From Cellvibrionaceae bacterium (GTDB taxonomy: Bacteria; Pseudomonadota; Gammaproteobacteria; Pseudomonadales; Cellvibrionaceae): a stretch of DNA of 15,775 nt. Position numbers and translations under genes: made by a program. The stretch lies in contig JALUYN010000209.1 of the NCBI GenBank assembly GCA_027012915.1, forward strand, positions 1-15,775. Reading direction: 5' to 3'. Shown here one piece after another: positions 6,229 to 13,326 of the stretch (the first letter of the stretch is position 1; each line of letters begins with the position of its first letter). Under the pieces are notes generated by a model. The model was not told the origin of the DNA, ran no database searches, and was given only the letters and a program-made list of their open reading frames with translations.

Positions 6229-7899
6229 ATGAACAACCAGATCAATCAGGATCAAGTAAATAAAGCACTCTGGGCTGCCTGCGATACCTTCCGTGGCACC
6301 ATCAGCGCCGATACCTACAAAGACTTCATCCTCACCATGCTCTTCCTCAAATACATCACGGATGTATGGCAGGACCACTACGACGGCTACAAAGCCGAGT
6401 ACGGCGACGAGCCAGAGCTGATCGAAGAGATGATGAAGAACGAACGTTTTGTTCTGCCTGAGGTAGAAATCAGAGACAGCGACGGCAAGGTGAAAGAGGT
6501 GTTCAAAGCCAACTTCTACGTTCTGTATGAACGCCGCCACGAACCCGGCAACGGCGAGCGCATCGACCAGACCTTGCACGCCATCGAAGAGGCCAACGGC
6601 ACCAAGCTCAAGGATGCTGGCAAAAGTGTGTTCCAGGATATCTCCTTCAACACCGACAAACTGGGCGAAGAGAAGCAGAAAAACACCATTCTGCGCCACC
6701 TGCTGGAAGACTTCGCCAAGCCCGAACTGGATCTTAAACCCAGCCGCGTGGGCACGCTGGATGTGATCGGTAACGCCTACGAATACCTGATCAAAAACTT
6801 TGCCGCCAGTGGCGGTCAGAAAGCGGGCGAATTCTACACCCCGCCCGAAGTCTCCGACTTGATTGCCGAACTGCTCGACCCGCAGCCGGGCGACAGCATC
6901 TGCGATCCGGCCTGTGGCTCCGGCTCACTGTTGATGAAGTGTGGCCGCAAAGTGGTGGCCAACCACGGCAGCAAGCAATACGCCCTCTACGGGCAAGAGG
7001 CCATCGGTTCCACCTGGTCGCTGGCCAAAATGAACATGTTCCTGCACGGCGAGGATAACCACAAAGTCGAATGGGGCGATACCATCCGCAACCCCAAGTT
7101 GCTGGATCAAAACGGCTACCTGATGCTGTTCGATATCGTCACCGCCAACCCGCCCTTCAGCCTCGATAAGTGGGGCCACGACGAAGCCGAACACGACAAA
7201 TTCAGCCGCTTTCGCCGCGGCATTCCCCCCAAAACCAAAGGCGACTACGCCTTTATTCTGCACATGATCGAAACCCTCAAGCCAAACACTGGCCGTATGG
7301 GTGTGGTGGTGCCCCACGGTGTGCTGTTCCGGGGTTCGTCAGAGGGCAAAATCCGCCAGCAGCTGATTAACGAAAACCTGCTCGATGCCGTTATCGGCCT
7401 GCCCGAAAAGCTGTTCTACGGTACCGGCATTCCAGCCGCGATCCTCATCTTCCGTACAGGCCGCCCAGCCGTCATTCCCGCGCAGGCGGGAATCCAGCAG
7501 CAAGGTAGCAACCCGGGGGTACTGTTTATTGATGCCAGCCGCGAATACAAAGCGGGTAAAAACCAGAACCTGCTCACTGGCGATAACATTCAAAAGATCG
7601 TCGACACCTACCGCGCGCGCACCAGTGTGGATAAATACGCCTATCTGGCCACCCTCGACGAGATCAAAGAGAACGACTACAACCTCAATATCCCCCGCTA
7701 TGTGGATACCTTTGAAGAAGAGGAAGAGATCGACCTGCTGGCCGTGCGTGCCGAGCGCGAGCAGCTCAAAGCCCAGCTGGCCGAGCTGGAAGCCACCATG
7801 GCAGGCTACCTGGCTGAGCTGGACTATCTCACACCCGAACAGGGCAACGCCAAGCCAGACGGCAAAAGCGCCAGCAAGCGCGGCAAATCCGCTCAATAA
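6229..7899 (+). CDS. hsdM: Type I DNA adenine methyltransferase subunit HsdM
   Basis: A 556-residue modification subunit that transfers methyl from S-adenosylmethionine to adenine N6, guided by HsdS. The HsdM N-terminal helical domain appears as LWAACDTFRGTISADTYKDF and ILTMLFLKYITDVW. The AdoMet motif is DPACGSGSLL (Asp226-) and the catalytic motif IV is NPPF (307-310) in TANPPFSLDKWG. A C-terminal coiled coil (EEEEEIDLLAVRAEREQLKAQL) ends in a Lys/Ser tail. An oddity is the in-frame insert VIPAQAGIQ at residues 415-423. It is encoded by a palindromic intergenic-type repeat and lies in a loop between FRTGRP and GVLFIDASREY. Catalytic motifs remain intact, so the enzyme is probably active. 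The start abuts the preceding stop. Confidence 0.96.
   Translation: MNNQINQDQVNKALWAACDTFRGTISADTYKDFILTMLFLKYITDVWQDHYDGYKAEYGDEPELIEEMMKNERFVLPEVEIRDSDGKVKEVFKANFYVLYERRHEPGNGERIDQTLHAIEEANGTKLKDAGKSVFQDISFNTDKLGEEKQKNTILRHLLEDFAKPELDLKPSRVGTLDVIGNAYEYLIKNFAASGGQKAGEFYTPPEVSDLIAELLDPQPGDSICDPACGSGSLLMKCGRKVVANHGSKQYALYGQEAIGSTWSLAKMNMFLHGEDNHKVEWGDTIRNPKLLDQNGYLMLFDIVTANPPFSLDKWGHDEAEHDKFSRFRRGIPPKTKGDYAFILHMIETLKPNTGRMGVVVPHGVLFRGSSEGKIRQQLINENLLDAVIGLPEKLFYGTGIPAAILIFRTGRPAVIPAQAGIQQQGSNPGVLFIDASREYKAGKNQNLLTGDNIQKIVDTYRARTSVDKYAYLATLDEIKENDYNLNIPRYVDTFEEEEEIDLLAVRAEREQLKAQLAELEATMAGYLAELDYLTPEQGNAKPDGKSASKRGKSAQ
7474..7493. repeat. Palindromic dispersed repeat inserted in hsdM
   Basis: ATTCCCGC, loop GCAG, GCGGGAAT: a perfect 8-bp stem preceded by GTC and followed by CCAG. 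This is the core of a repeat widespread in proteobacterial genomes and similar to the Neisseria dRS3 element. In one frame it is translated as VIPAQAGIQ, as here. I found no other copy in the window. It keeps the hsdM frame open. Confidence 0.75.
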
Positions 7900-7911
7900 G
7901 GAGAATCAGCC

Positions 7912-8772
7912 ATGGAGCAGCACCAGATTCAATCACTGACCGCCACCTTCGAAGGCCACGCCCAGCAGACCGAAAACGGGGTGGAATACTGGCTGGCCCG
8001 CGATCTGCAGCACCTACTGGGGTATGGCAAATGGGACAACTTTGTCAGCGTCATCTCCAAAGCCAAAACCGCCTGCGAGGTCAGTGGCCATACGGTCTCG
8101 GACCATTTTGCCGACGTCGGGAAAATGGTCGAACTGGGCTCCGGCAGCCAACGGGAAATTGACGATGTTATGCTCACCCGCTACGCCTGCTACCTGATCG
8201 CCCAGAACGGCGATGCCAGAAAGCAGCCCATTGCCTTTGCCCAAACCTACTTTGCCATGCAAACCCGCAAGGCCGAACTGATCGAGCAGCGCCTGCTGGA
8301 GGCCGAACGGGTTCAGGCGCGGCAGAAGCTATCCGCCACCGAAAAAGAGCTCTCCAGTGTGATTTTTGAGCAGACTGGCGGCAACCAGAACTTCGCTCTG
8401 ATTCGCAGCAAGGGCGATACCGCTCTGTTTGGCCGCAACACCAAAGCCATGAAGGCCCAGTGGCAAGTACCCGATAACCGCCCGCTGGCGGATTTTGCCC
8501 CCACCATCATCCTCAAGGCCAAAGACTTTGCCACCGAAATCACCATCCACAACGCCCGCGAACAGCAGATGGATCGCGAGCAGCAGATCTCCCGCGAGCA
8601 CGTCACCAACAACGAGGCGGTGCGCCAGACTCTGATCAACCGGGGTATTCGCCCGGAAGCACTGCCACCGGCCGAGGATGTAAAAAAGGTGGAGCGCCGT
8701 TTGGCATCGGCGGATAAAAAGTCCCTGAAGAATCCCGATACCCTGGAGCTGGGGGATGGCTTGGATGAGTGA
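7912..8772 (+). CDS. dinD: DNA damage-inducible protein D (DinD)
   Basis: A 286-residue protein close in length to E. coli DinD (about 274). The N-terminal BRO-like region reads VEYWLARDLQHLLGYGKWDNF, then DVMLTRYACYLIAQNGDARKQP and AFAQTYFAMQTRKAEL. A later conserved stretch is LFGRNTKAMKAQWQVP with PTIILKAKDFATEIT. The C-terminus is basic and polar. E. coli DinD is SOS-induced and antagonises RecA filaments (established). Here it follows hsdM by 12 nt with a strong AAGGAG site. I see no LexA box ahead of it, so it should be expressed with the restriction-modification operon rather than by SOS. It may limit recombination or repair consequences of DNA cleavage; this is inference. Confidence 0.9.
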   Translation: MEQHQIQSLTATFEGHAQQTENGVEYWLARDLQHLLGYGKWDNFVSVISKAKTACEVSGHTVSDHFADVGKMVELGSGSQREIDDVMLTRYACYLIAQNGDARKQPIAFAQTYFAMQTRKAELIEQRLLEAERVQARQKLSATEKELSSVIFEQTGGNQNFALIRSKGDTALFGRNTKAMKAQWQVPDNRPLADFAPTIILKAKDFATEITIHNAREQQMDREQQISREHVTNNEAVRQTLINRGIRPEALPPAEDVKKVERRLASADKKSLKNPDTLELGDGLDE

Positions 8773-8851
8773 TGTATCGCTGAATACCCCTCAGGCCCGA
8801 GTACATATGGCGATGATTAGGTGTCTGGAGGAGTTGGGTTATGGTGCCTAA
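8765..8851 (+). CDS. Possible 28-residue overlap peptide or gene remnant
   Basis: A short frame (MSDVSLNTPQARVHMAMIRC, ending EELGYGA) starts inside the last codons of dinD and stops 8 nt past the hsdS start. It could simply keep ribosomes moving from dinD to hsdS, since the GGAGGAG site of hsdS (8827-8833) lies inside it. The TxxRV...ELGY pattern is loosely like the N-terminus of some HsdR proteins, so it may also be a remnant. Support is weak. Confidence 0.2.
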   Translation: MSDVSLNTPQARVHMAMIRCLEELGYGA

Positions 8852-10007
8852 TGGGTGGAAGCCGTCGCAGATAGGCGATATCGCAAAGTTCTCTTCTGGT
8901 GGTACGCCTAGTAAACAAAACGCGGATTACTGGGGAGGAAAAGAGCCTTGGATTTCAGGTAAAGATCTCAAAACTCATTACTTGTCAGACAGTATCGACA
9001 CTCTAACTGAAGAAGGTTTTGGCGTTGCTAAAAGGGCACCTGAAGGCGCGACGTTGATCCTTGTTAGAGGTATGACCCTATTGAAAGATTTTCCAGTTGG
9101 GTTCGCGACAAGGGAAGTTGCATTTAATCAGGATTTGAAAGCGCTAGTCCCTGTAAAGGGGGTAGACGGATTATTTCTTTCATTCTTGCTGGTGGCAGAA
9201 AAGCACAAAATCCGTCAGCTGGTAAGTACAGCAGGCCACGGGACCGGGCGTTTGGATACTCATTCAATTCAGGAGTATCCGGTTAATCTCCCCCCACTCC
9301 CCGAACAAAAGAAAATCGCCCAAATCCTCTCTACTTGGGATCAGGCCATTACCACCACCGAACAGCTGCTAGCTAACAGTCAGCAGCAGAAAAAAGCTCT
9401 GATGCAACAACTGCTCACGGGCAAGAAGCGTCTGCTGGATAAGGATGGGGTTAGGTTTGGAGGGGAATGGAAACGGGTTGAGTTAGGTGATTTGCTGGAT
9501 TATCAACAGCCTACTCCCTTTTTAGTTGAGAATACGGAGTACAGTGATGATTTCTCAACTCCTGTTCTTACAGCGGGGAAAACTTTTATTCTTGGATATA
9601 CAGACGAAGAATCAGGTATTTTTTCGGAAAACCTGCCTGCCATAATTTTCGATGATTTTACTACCGATAGTAAATTTGTTGATTTTCCATTTAAAGCAAA
9701 ATCCAGTGCTATGAAGATTCTGACTGCTAAAAATGGTGTCTCAATCAGATTTGTGTACGAAGCTATGCAGTTGATCGATTTTGCTGTTGGTGGTCATCAG
9801 CGTCATTGGATTTCAATCTATTCGCACCTTGTTATTCCTTTTCCTGAAAAAGAGGAACAACAAAAAATCGCCGCAGTGCTTACCACCGCCGATCAGGAGA
9901 TCACCACCCTGCAAAAAAAACTCGACAAGCTGAAACAGGAGAAACAAGCCCTGATGCAGCAGCTGCTTACCGGCAAGCGTCGGGTTAAGGTGGAGGCTGC
10001 CGCGTGA
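8841..10007 (+). CDS. hsdS: Type I specificity subunit HsdS
   Basis: A full-length, 388-residue S subunit that gives HsdM its DNA target. It has two target-recognition domains (about 1-160 and 210-345). Each is followed by a conserved helical spacer: [20 protein letters not shown] ending in [12 protein letters not shown] (186-197), and [20 protein letters not shown] ending in [12 protein letters not shown] (370-381). The ends of the two spacers are near-repeats at DNA level too (about 9390-9431 and 9941-9983). Such repeats allow domain exchange. The start is supported by GGAGGAG at 8827-8833. The recognition domains, especially 9480-9850, are clearly more AT-rich than hsdM, suggesting separate origin. 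The SEC-C gene start overlaps its stop (GTGA). Confidence 0.94.
   Translation: MVPNGWKPSQIGDIAKFSSGGTPSKQNADYWGGKEPWISGKDLKTHYLSDSIDTLTEEGFGVAKRAPEGATLILVRGMTLLKDFPVGFATREVAFNQDLKALVPVKGVDGLFLSFLLVAEKHKIRQLVSTAGHGTGRLDTHSIQEYPVNLPPLPEQKKIAQILSTWDQAITTTEQLLANSQQQKKALMQQLLTGKKRLLDKDGVRFGGEWKRVELGDLLDYQQPTPFLVENTEYSDDFSTPVLTAGKTFILGYTDEESGIFSENLPAIIFDDFTTDSKFVDFPFKAKSSAMKILTAKNGVSIRFVYEAMQLIDFAVGGHQRHWISIYSHLVIPFPEKEEQQKIAAVLTTADQEITTLQKKLDKLKQEKQALMQQLLTGKRRVKVEAAA
9390..9983 (+). repeat. Direct repeats bounding the second TRD of hsdS
   Basis: Two copies of an approximately 42-nt segment (9390-9431 and 9941-9983) both encode [10 protein letters not shown] followed by basic residues, with mostly synonymous differences. 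They flank the second target-recognition domain. In other type I systems such repeats are where specificity domains are swapped or spacer length changes. Confidence 0.6.
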
Positions 10008-10684
10008 ATTTCCTATCCTGTGAGCCGCTCACCGATGCCGAGCTGGAGTACCTCGACAAGATTCTGCTGAAGTTCGGCAACGACCATTCGGTACTGAATG
10101 TATCGGAGCTGGATGGCTTTTTAACGGCGATTGTCTCTGGCCCTCAGGCGATTATGCCCAGCCAGTGGTTTCCGGCGCTCTGGTGCAAAATCGGTGACAC
10201 CCGTGAGGATCTTGAATGGGAGAGTGAGCAGGAGTGTCAGCGGTTTATGTCATTGCTGATGCAGCACATGAACTCTATCGCTGCCACTTTGATGGAAGCC
10301 CCCGAAGAGTTTGAAGCGCTGTTGCAGGTTAATACTCAAGCGGAGCCGCCGGTACTGATCGCCGAGGAGTGGTGCTTTGGTTATATGCGCGGTGTGGATC
10401 TGGGGCAGTGGCCACCCCTGCCCGATGAGATGGACACCTGGCTCTACGCCATTGCCCTGCACGGGCGGGAAGAGAACTTCAGCGTGCTCGACACCCTCAC
10501 TCTGGAGGAGCACCAGCAGACAGTGGCGGATATCGAACCCGCCGTGCGCAAGCTGCACGCCTACTGGCTGGCGCAGCGCACCCCAACCCGCCAGGCACCG
10601 CTGCGCGCCGAGCCCAAGGTGGGGCGCAACGACCCTTGCCCCTGCGGCAGTGGCAAAAAATTCAAACACTGTTGCCTGCACTAG
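10004..10684 (+). CDS. UPF0149 (YecA-like) protein with C-terminal SEC-C zinc motif
   Basis: A 226-residue protein. The N-terminal UPF0149 domain shows [14 protein letters not shown], then [16 protein letters not shown] and [13 protein letters not shown]. The last residues are a SEC-C motif, [18 protein letters not shown], the CXCX8CC zinc-binding tail shared with SecA and many nucleic-acid-associated proteins. It starts with GTG overlapping the hsdS stop (GTGA), with GGAGG 7 nt upstream, so it is translationally coupled to hsdS. Its role is unknown. Its place between type I and McrBC genes suggests an accessory role in defence, but this kind of protein is also found outside defence islands. 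Confidence 0.85.
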   Translation: MNFLSCEPLTDAELEYLDKILLKFGNDHSVLNVSELDGFLTAIVSGPQAIMPSQWFPALWCKIGDTREDLEWESEQECQRFMSLLMQHMNSIAATLMEAPEEFEALLQVNTQAEPPVLIAEEWCFGYMRGVDLGQWPPLPDEMDTWLYAIALHGREENFSVLDTLTLEEHQQTVADIEPAVRKLHAYWLAQRTPTRQAPLRAEPKVGRNDPCPCGSGKKFKHCCLH

Positions 10685-10694
10685 GTGAGAGATA

Positions 10695-10720
10695 CAGGGA
10701 TCTCCCTGATAACAGAGATC
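10695..10720. promoter_or_regulatory. Overlapping inverted repeats ahead of mcrB
   Basis: CAGGGA/TCCCTG (10695-10700, 10703-10708) overlaps GATCTC/GAGATC arms (10699-10704, 10715-10720). This is the only sizeable gap (66 nt) in the cluster before mcrB. The symmetry suggests a control site allowing separate mcrB expression, but no good promoter boxes are visible. Confidence 0.3.
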
Positions 10721-10750
10721 GACAGGAAGTAAACGCCGTATAGGTACAAC

Positions 10751-13324
10751 ATGGATAAATCCGTAGCTGAACGCCAGGCAATCTGGCAGACATTTTTGCA
10801 GCGCTGGCCGTTGCAATCCTTGCCGGGTATGACGTTAACCGAGTACACCTCGGTAGACACCGGCGAGAGCTTCTGCAACTGGCTGGAGCAGCGTACTGAA
10901 GACATTGGCTCTATCTGGGGCGGCTCGGCGTTCAAGTTTGGCGTGTTTGCCCGCAAGGATAGCGCCGCTAAAGAAGATGGCGGTGGCCGACGTTTTGCCG
11001 ACGACTACGGCTGGATGGAAAAGTATGGGGATAGCCCGGCGCAGGCCTTTGAGGCGGTGCGGGCCGAAATCTGCAAGGTCGCGCAGGCGGCGGCGCGAGG
11101 TGAGCTGGCGGAGGTGGATAATGCCGACCTGGGCGAAGCCGTGCGCTGGAAGATCGCGTTTCTCTATCAGAATCAGGCAACGCCTTTGATTCTGCCCATT
11201 TTCAAGGGTGAATACCTGAAGCTGCTGCTGGACAAGCCCGAGCCCAGCTTGTCGGCCGCCCACCACACGCTGTTGGCGCAGCGGGGCGATACCCCCTTGC
11301 TGGAGTATGGTGACCAGCTCTGGGCTCGGGTGCAGGTATTGCTGAATGAGCAGGCCACACCAGAAAAAGCCCGCGCCTATCTGGATGGGGCATCCGCCTA
11401 CCACTTGCTGAAAGACCCCACCGATAAAATTGCCGGTTACGAGGCGGATAACGGCCAGCAGTTGGCGCTGTCGCTGAAAGGCAAAAGCGCGGTGCTCTAC
11501 CTTAGCCCCGGGCCCTGGCAGCAGGCACTGCCGCAAGCTGTCACCGGCATCAGGCACTACCCCGCAGAGAAAAGCCGCAACAGCAATATCGCCGCCAACG
11601 CACCGACCCTGAAACAGGGTAACTCCATGCTGGCGGTGACAGTGAATACTATGGATGAGCTCGCGCAAGTGTGCGAACTCTACGCCGGTACGCAAGCCGG
11701 TACACGGCAACAGCAGCAGGATGGCAACGCGATGGACACCACTCAATCACAGACGCAGACAGCTCTGAACACCATTCTCTATGGCCCACCGGGTACCGGA
11801 AAGACCTACGCCACCACCGCCATGGCGGTAGAGATCGCCGAGCCGCAAGCTTACCGCGCCATACTGGCAGATACACCCGCCGACCAGCAGCGAGCGGCCA
11901 TCAAAGCGCTCTACGAGCAACTGGTGGCCAGCAACCGCATCGCCTTTACCACCTTTCACCAGAGTTTCTCCTACGAAGACTTTATCGAAGGGATTCGGGC
12001 CAAAACCTCCGACGATGGTACCAGCCTGAGTTACGAGGTTGAGGACGGTGTGTTTAAGTCACTGGCCCAAGTGGCGGCGTCGCTAGGTCATGAATCGGGC
12101 AATGGGACGACGATGGACCTGGCAGGGCGACGTTTCTGGAAAATGTCACTGGGGAATACGCTGCACGACTCTGATGAGGGGTATCAGGACTGCCTAGAAC
12201 AGGGCTATATGGGGCTGGGCTGGGGTGGTGACACAGACTTTAGTGATTGCCAAACCCGGGATCAGGTATCTGCGCGTTACAGTGAGAGAACGGGAGAGAC
12301 CTATGATCACACAGCCTATAACGTCAGCGTCGTAAACACTTTTAAAAACGTCATTCGCAAGGGTGACTTGGTGGTGGTGTCCGATGGCAATCATAAGTTT
12401 CGCGCTATTGGTGAGGTTGTAGGTGACTACCAGTGTGTTCAGGAAAACAGTTACGACTTTTATCAACAGCGTAAGGTCAAGTGGTTGAGGAGTTTTGAAC
12501 CTAGCTTGCCCAAAGAGATGTTGTTTAAGAAAGCATTGTCGCAAATGACGTTGTATGAATTGCGGCCAGCCACTATCCGGTTGGAGCAGTTGCAGGAGTT
12601 TTTGTCCGAGTCGCAACCCAACGACGAGTCGCCAAGTAAAAACTTTGTGTTGATCATCGACGAGATCAACCGGGGCAATATTGCCCGCATTTTTGGTGAG
12701 CTGATCACGTTGCTGGAACCGGATAAACGCAAGAGCGGCGCCGATGAGCGTTCGGTGATTTTGCCCTATTCTAAACAACCCTTTGCGGTACCCGCCAACC
12801 TCTACCTGATCGGTACCATGAACACCGCCGATAAATCTCTGGCACAGCTGGATCTGGCCTTAAGGCGCCGCTTTGAGTTTGCCGAAATCATGCCCGACGC
12901 CTCGCTGCTGGATGATATTGAAGTGCACGGCGTATCGATCGGCAAGCTGCTGGCGGTGATCAACAGCCGCATTGAGGTATTGCTGGATCGGGATCATCTG
13001 CTTGGTCACAGCTACTTTTTGCCTCTGCGTCAGCCGGGCGCGGACAAGCCACTGCTACTGGCCGCCATTTTCGAGAAGAAGATCATCCCTCTGTTGCAGG
13101 AGTACTTCTTCTCCGATTGGGAAAAGATCACCTGGGTGTTAAACGATATTGGCAAGCCGGAAGCACAGCACCGCTTTATACAGTTGGCACAGGATCAGAC
13201 GGCGTTGAATCGCCTGTTCACGCCTGCTGTGGCCGAGACGCTGCAGGATCGGCGCTACCGGATAAACCCGCAGGCGTTCACAATGCCGGAGGCGTATCAG
13301 GGCATAGTGATCGAGGGCGCCTGA
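10751..13324 (+). CDS. mcrB: McrB-type AAA+ GTPase with inserted EVE-like domain
   Basis: An 857-residue motor subunit of a modification-dependent McrBC nuclease. McrB binds modified DNA and uses GTP to activate McrC. An N-terminal McrB-family region (1-315) includes WGGSAFKFGVFARK and HYPAEKSRNSNIAANAPTL. Walker A is GPPGTGKT (345-352), Walker B VLIIDEINRG (Asp637, Glu638). The McrB signature MNTADKS starts at 690 and LALRRRFEF near 702 holds the arginine-finger region. Between Walker A and B, residues about 460-605 form an extra domain (FWKMSLGNT, MGLGWGG, GDLVVVSDGNHKFRAIGEVV, KVKWL) with the pattern of an EVE/PUA base-reading domain. This is longer than E. coli McrB (about 460). The ribosome site (TAGG) is weak. 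mcrC follows immediately. Confidence 0.93.
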   Translation: MDKSVAERQAIWQTFLQRWPLQSLPGMTLTEYTSVDTGESFCNWLEQRTEDIGSIWGGSAFKFGVFARKDSAAKEDGGGRRFADDYGWMEKYGDSPAQAFEAVRAEICKVAQAAARGELAEVDNADLGEAVRWKIAFLYQNQATPLILPIFKGEYLKLLLDKPEPSLSAAHHTLLAQRGDTPLLEYGDQLWARVQVLLNEQATPEKARAYLDGASAYHLLKDPTDKIAGYEADNGQQLALSLKGKSAVLYLSPGPWQQALPQAVTGIRHYPAEKSRNSNIAANAPTLKQGNSMLAVTVNTMDELAQVCELYAGTQAGTRQQQQDGNAMDTTQSQTQTALNTILYGPPGTGKTYATTAMAVEIAEPQAYRAILADTPADQQRAAIKALYEQLVASNRIAFTTFHQSFSYEDFIEGIRAKTSDDGTSLSYEVEDGVFKSLAQVAASLGHESGNGTTMDLAGRRFWKMSLGNTLHDSDEGYQDCLEQGYMGLGWGGDTDFSDCQTRDQVSARYSERTGETYDHTAYNVSVVNTFKNVIRKGDLVVVSDGNHKFRAIGEVVGDYQCVQENSYDFYQQRKVKWLRSFEPSLPKEMLFKKALSQMTLYELRPATIRLEQLQEFLSESQPNDESPSKNFVLIIDEINRGNIARIFGELITLLEPDKRKSGADERSVILPYSKQPFAVPANLYLIGTMNTADKSLAQLDLALRRRFEFAEIMPDASLLDDIEVHGVSIGKLLAVINSRIEVLLDRDHLLGHSYFLPLRQPGADKPLLLAAIFEKKIIPLLQEYFFSDWEKITWVLNDIGKPEAQHRFIQLAQDQTALNRLFTPAVAETLQDRRYRINPQAFTMPEAYQGIVIEGA

Positions 13325-13326
13325 CT

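Noticed and set aside
7339..7896. Leftward 185-codon frame opposite the end of hsdM
   Set aside because: Antisense shadow; the hsdM frame carries the known motifs and continues past this region.
10835..11746. Leftward 303-codon frame opposite mcrB
   Set aside because: Long only because of high GC and codon bias in mcrB; composition is low-complexity and no family is recognisable.
13117..13326. Upstream extension of the McrC frame
   Set aside because: It lies entirely inside mcrB in another frame and lacks McrC similarity; GTG 13327 with a ribosome site just after the mcrB stop is a better start.
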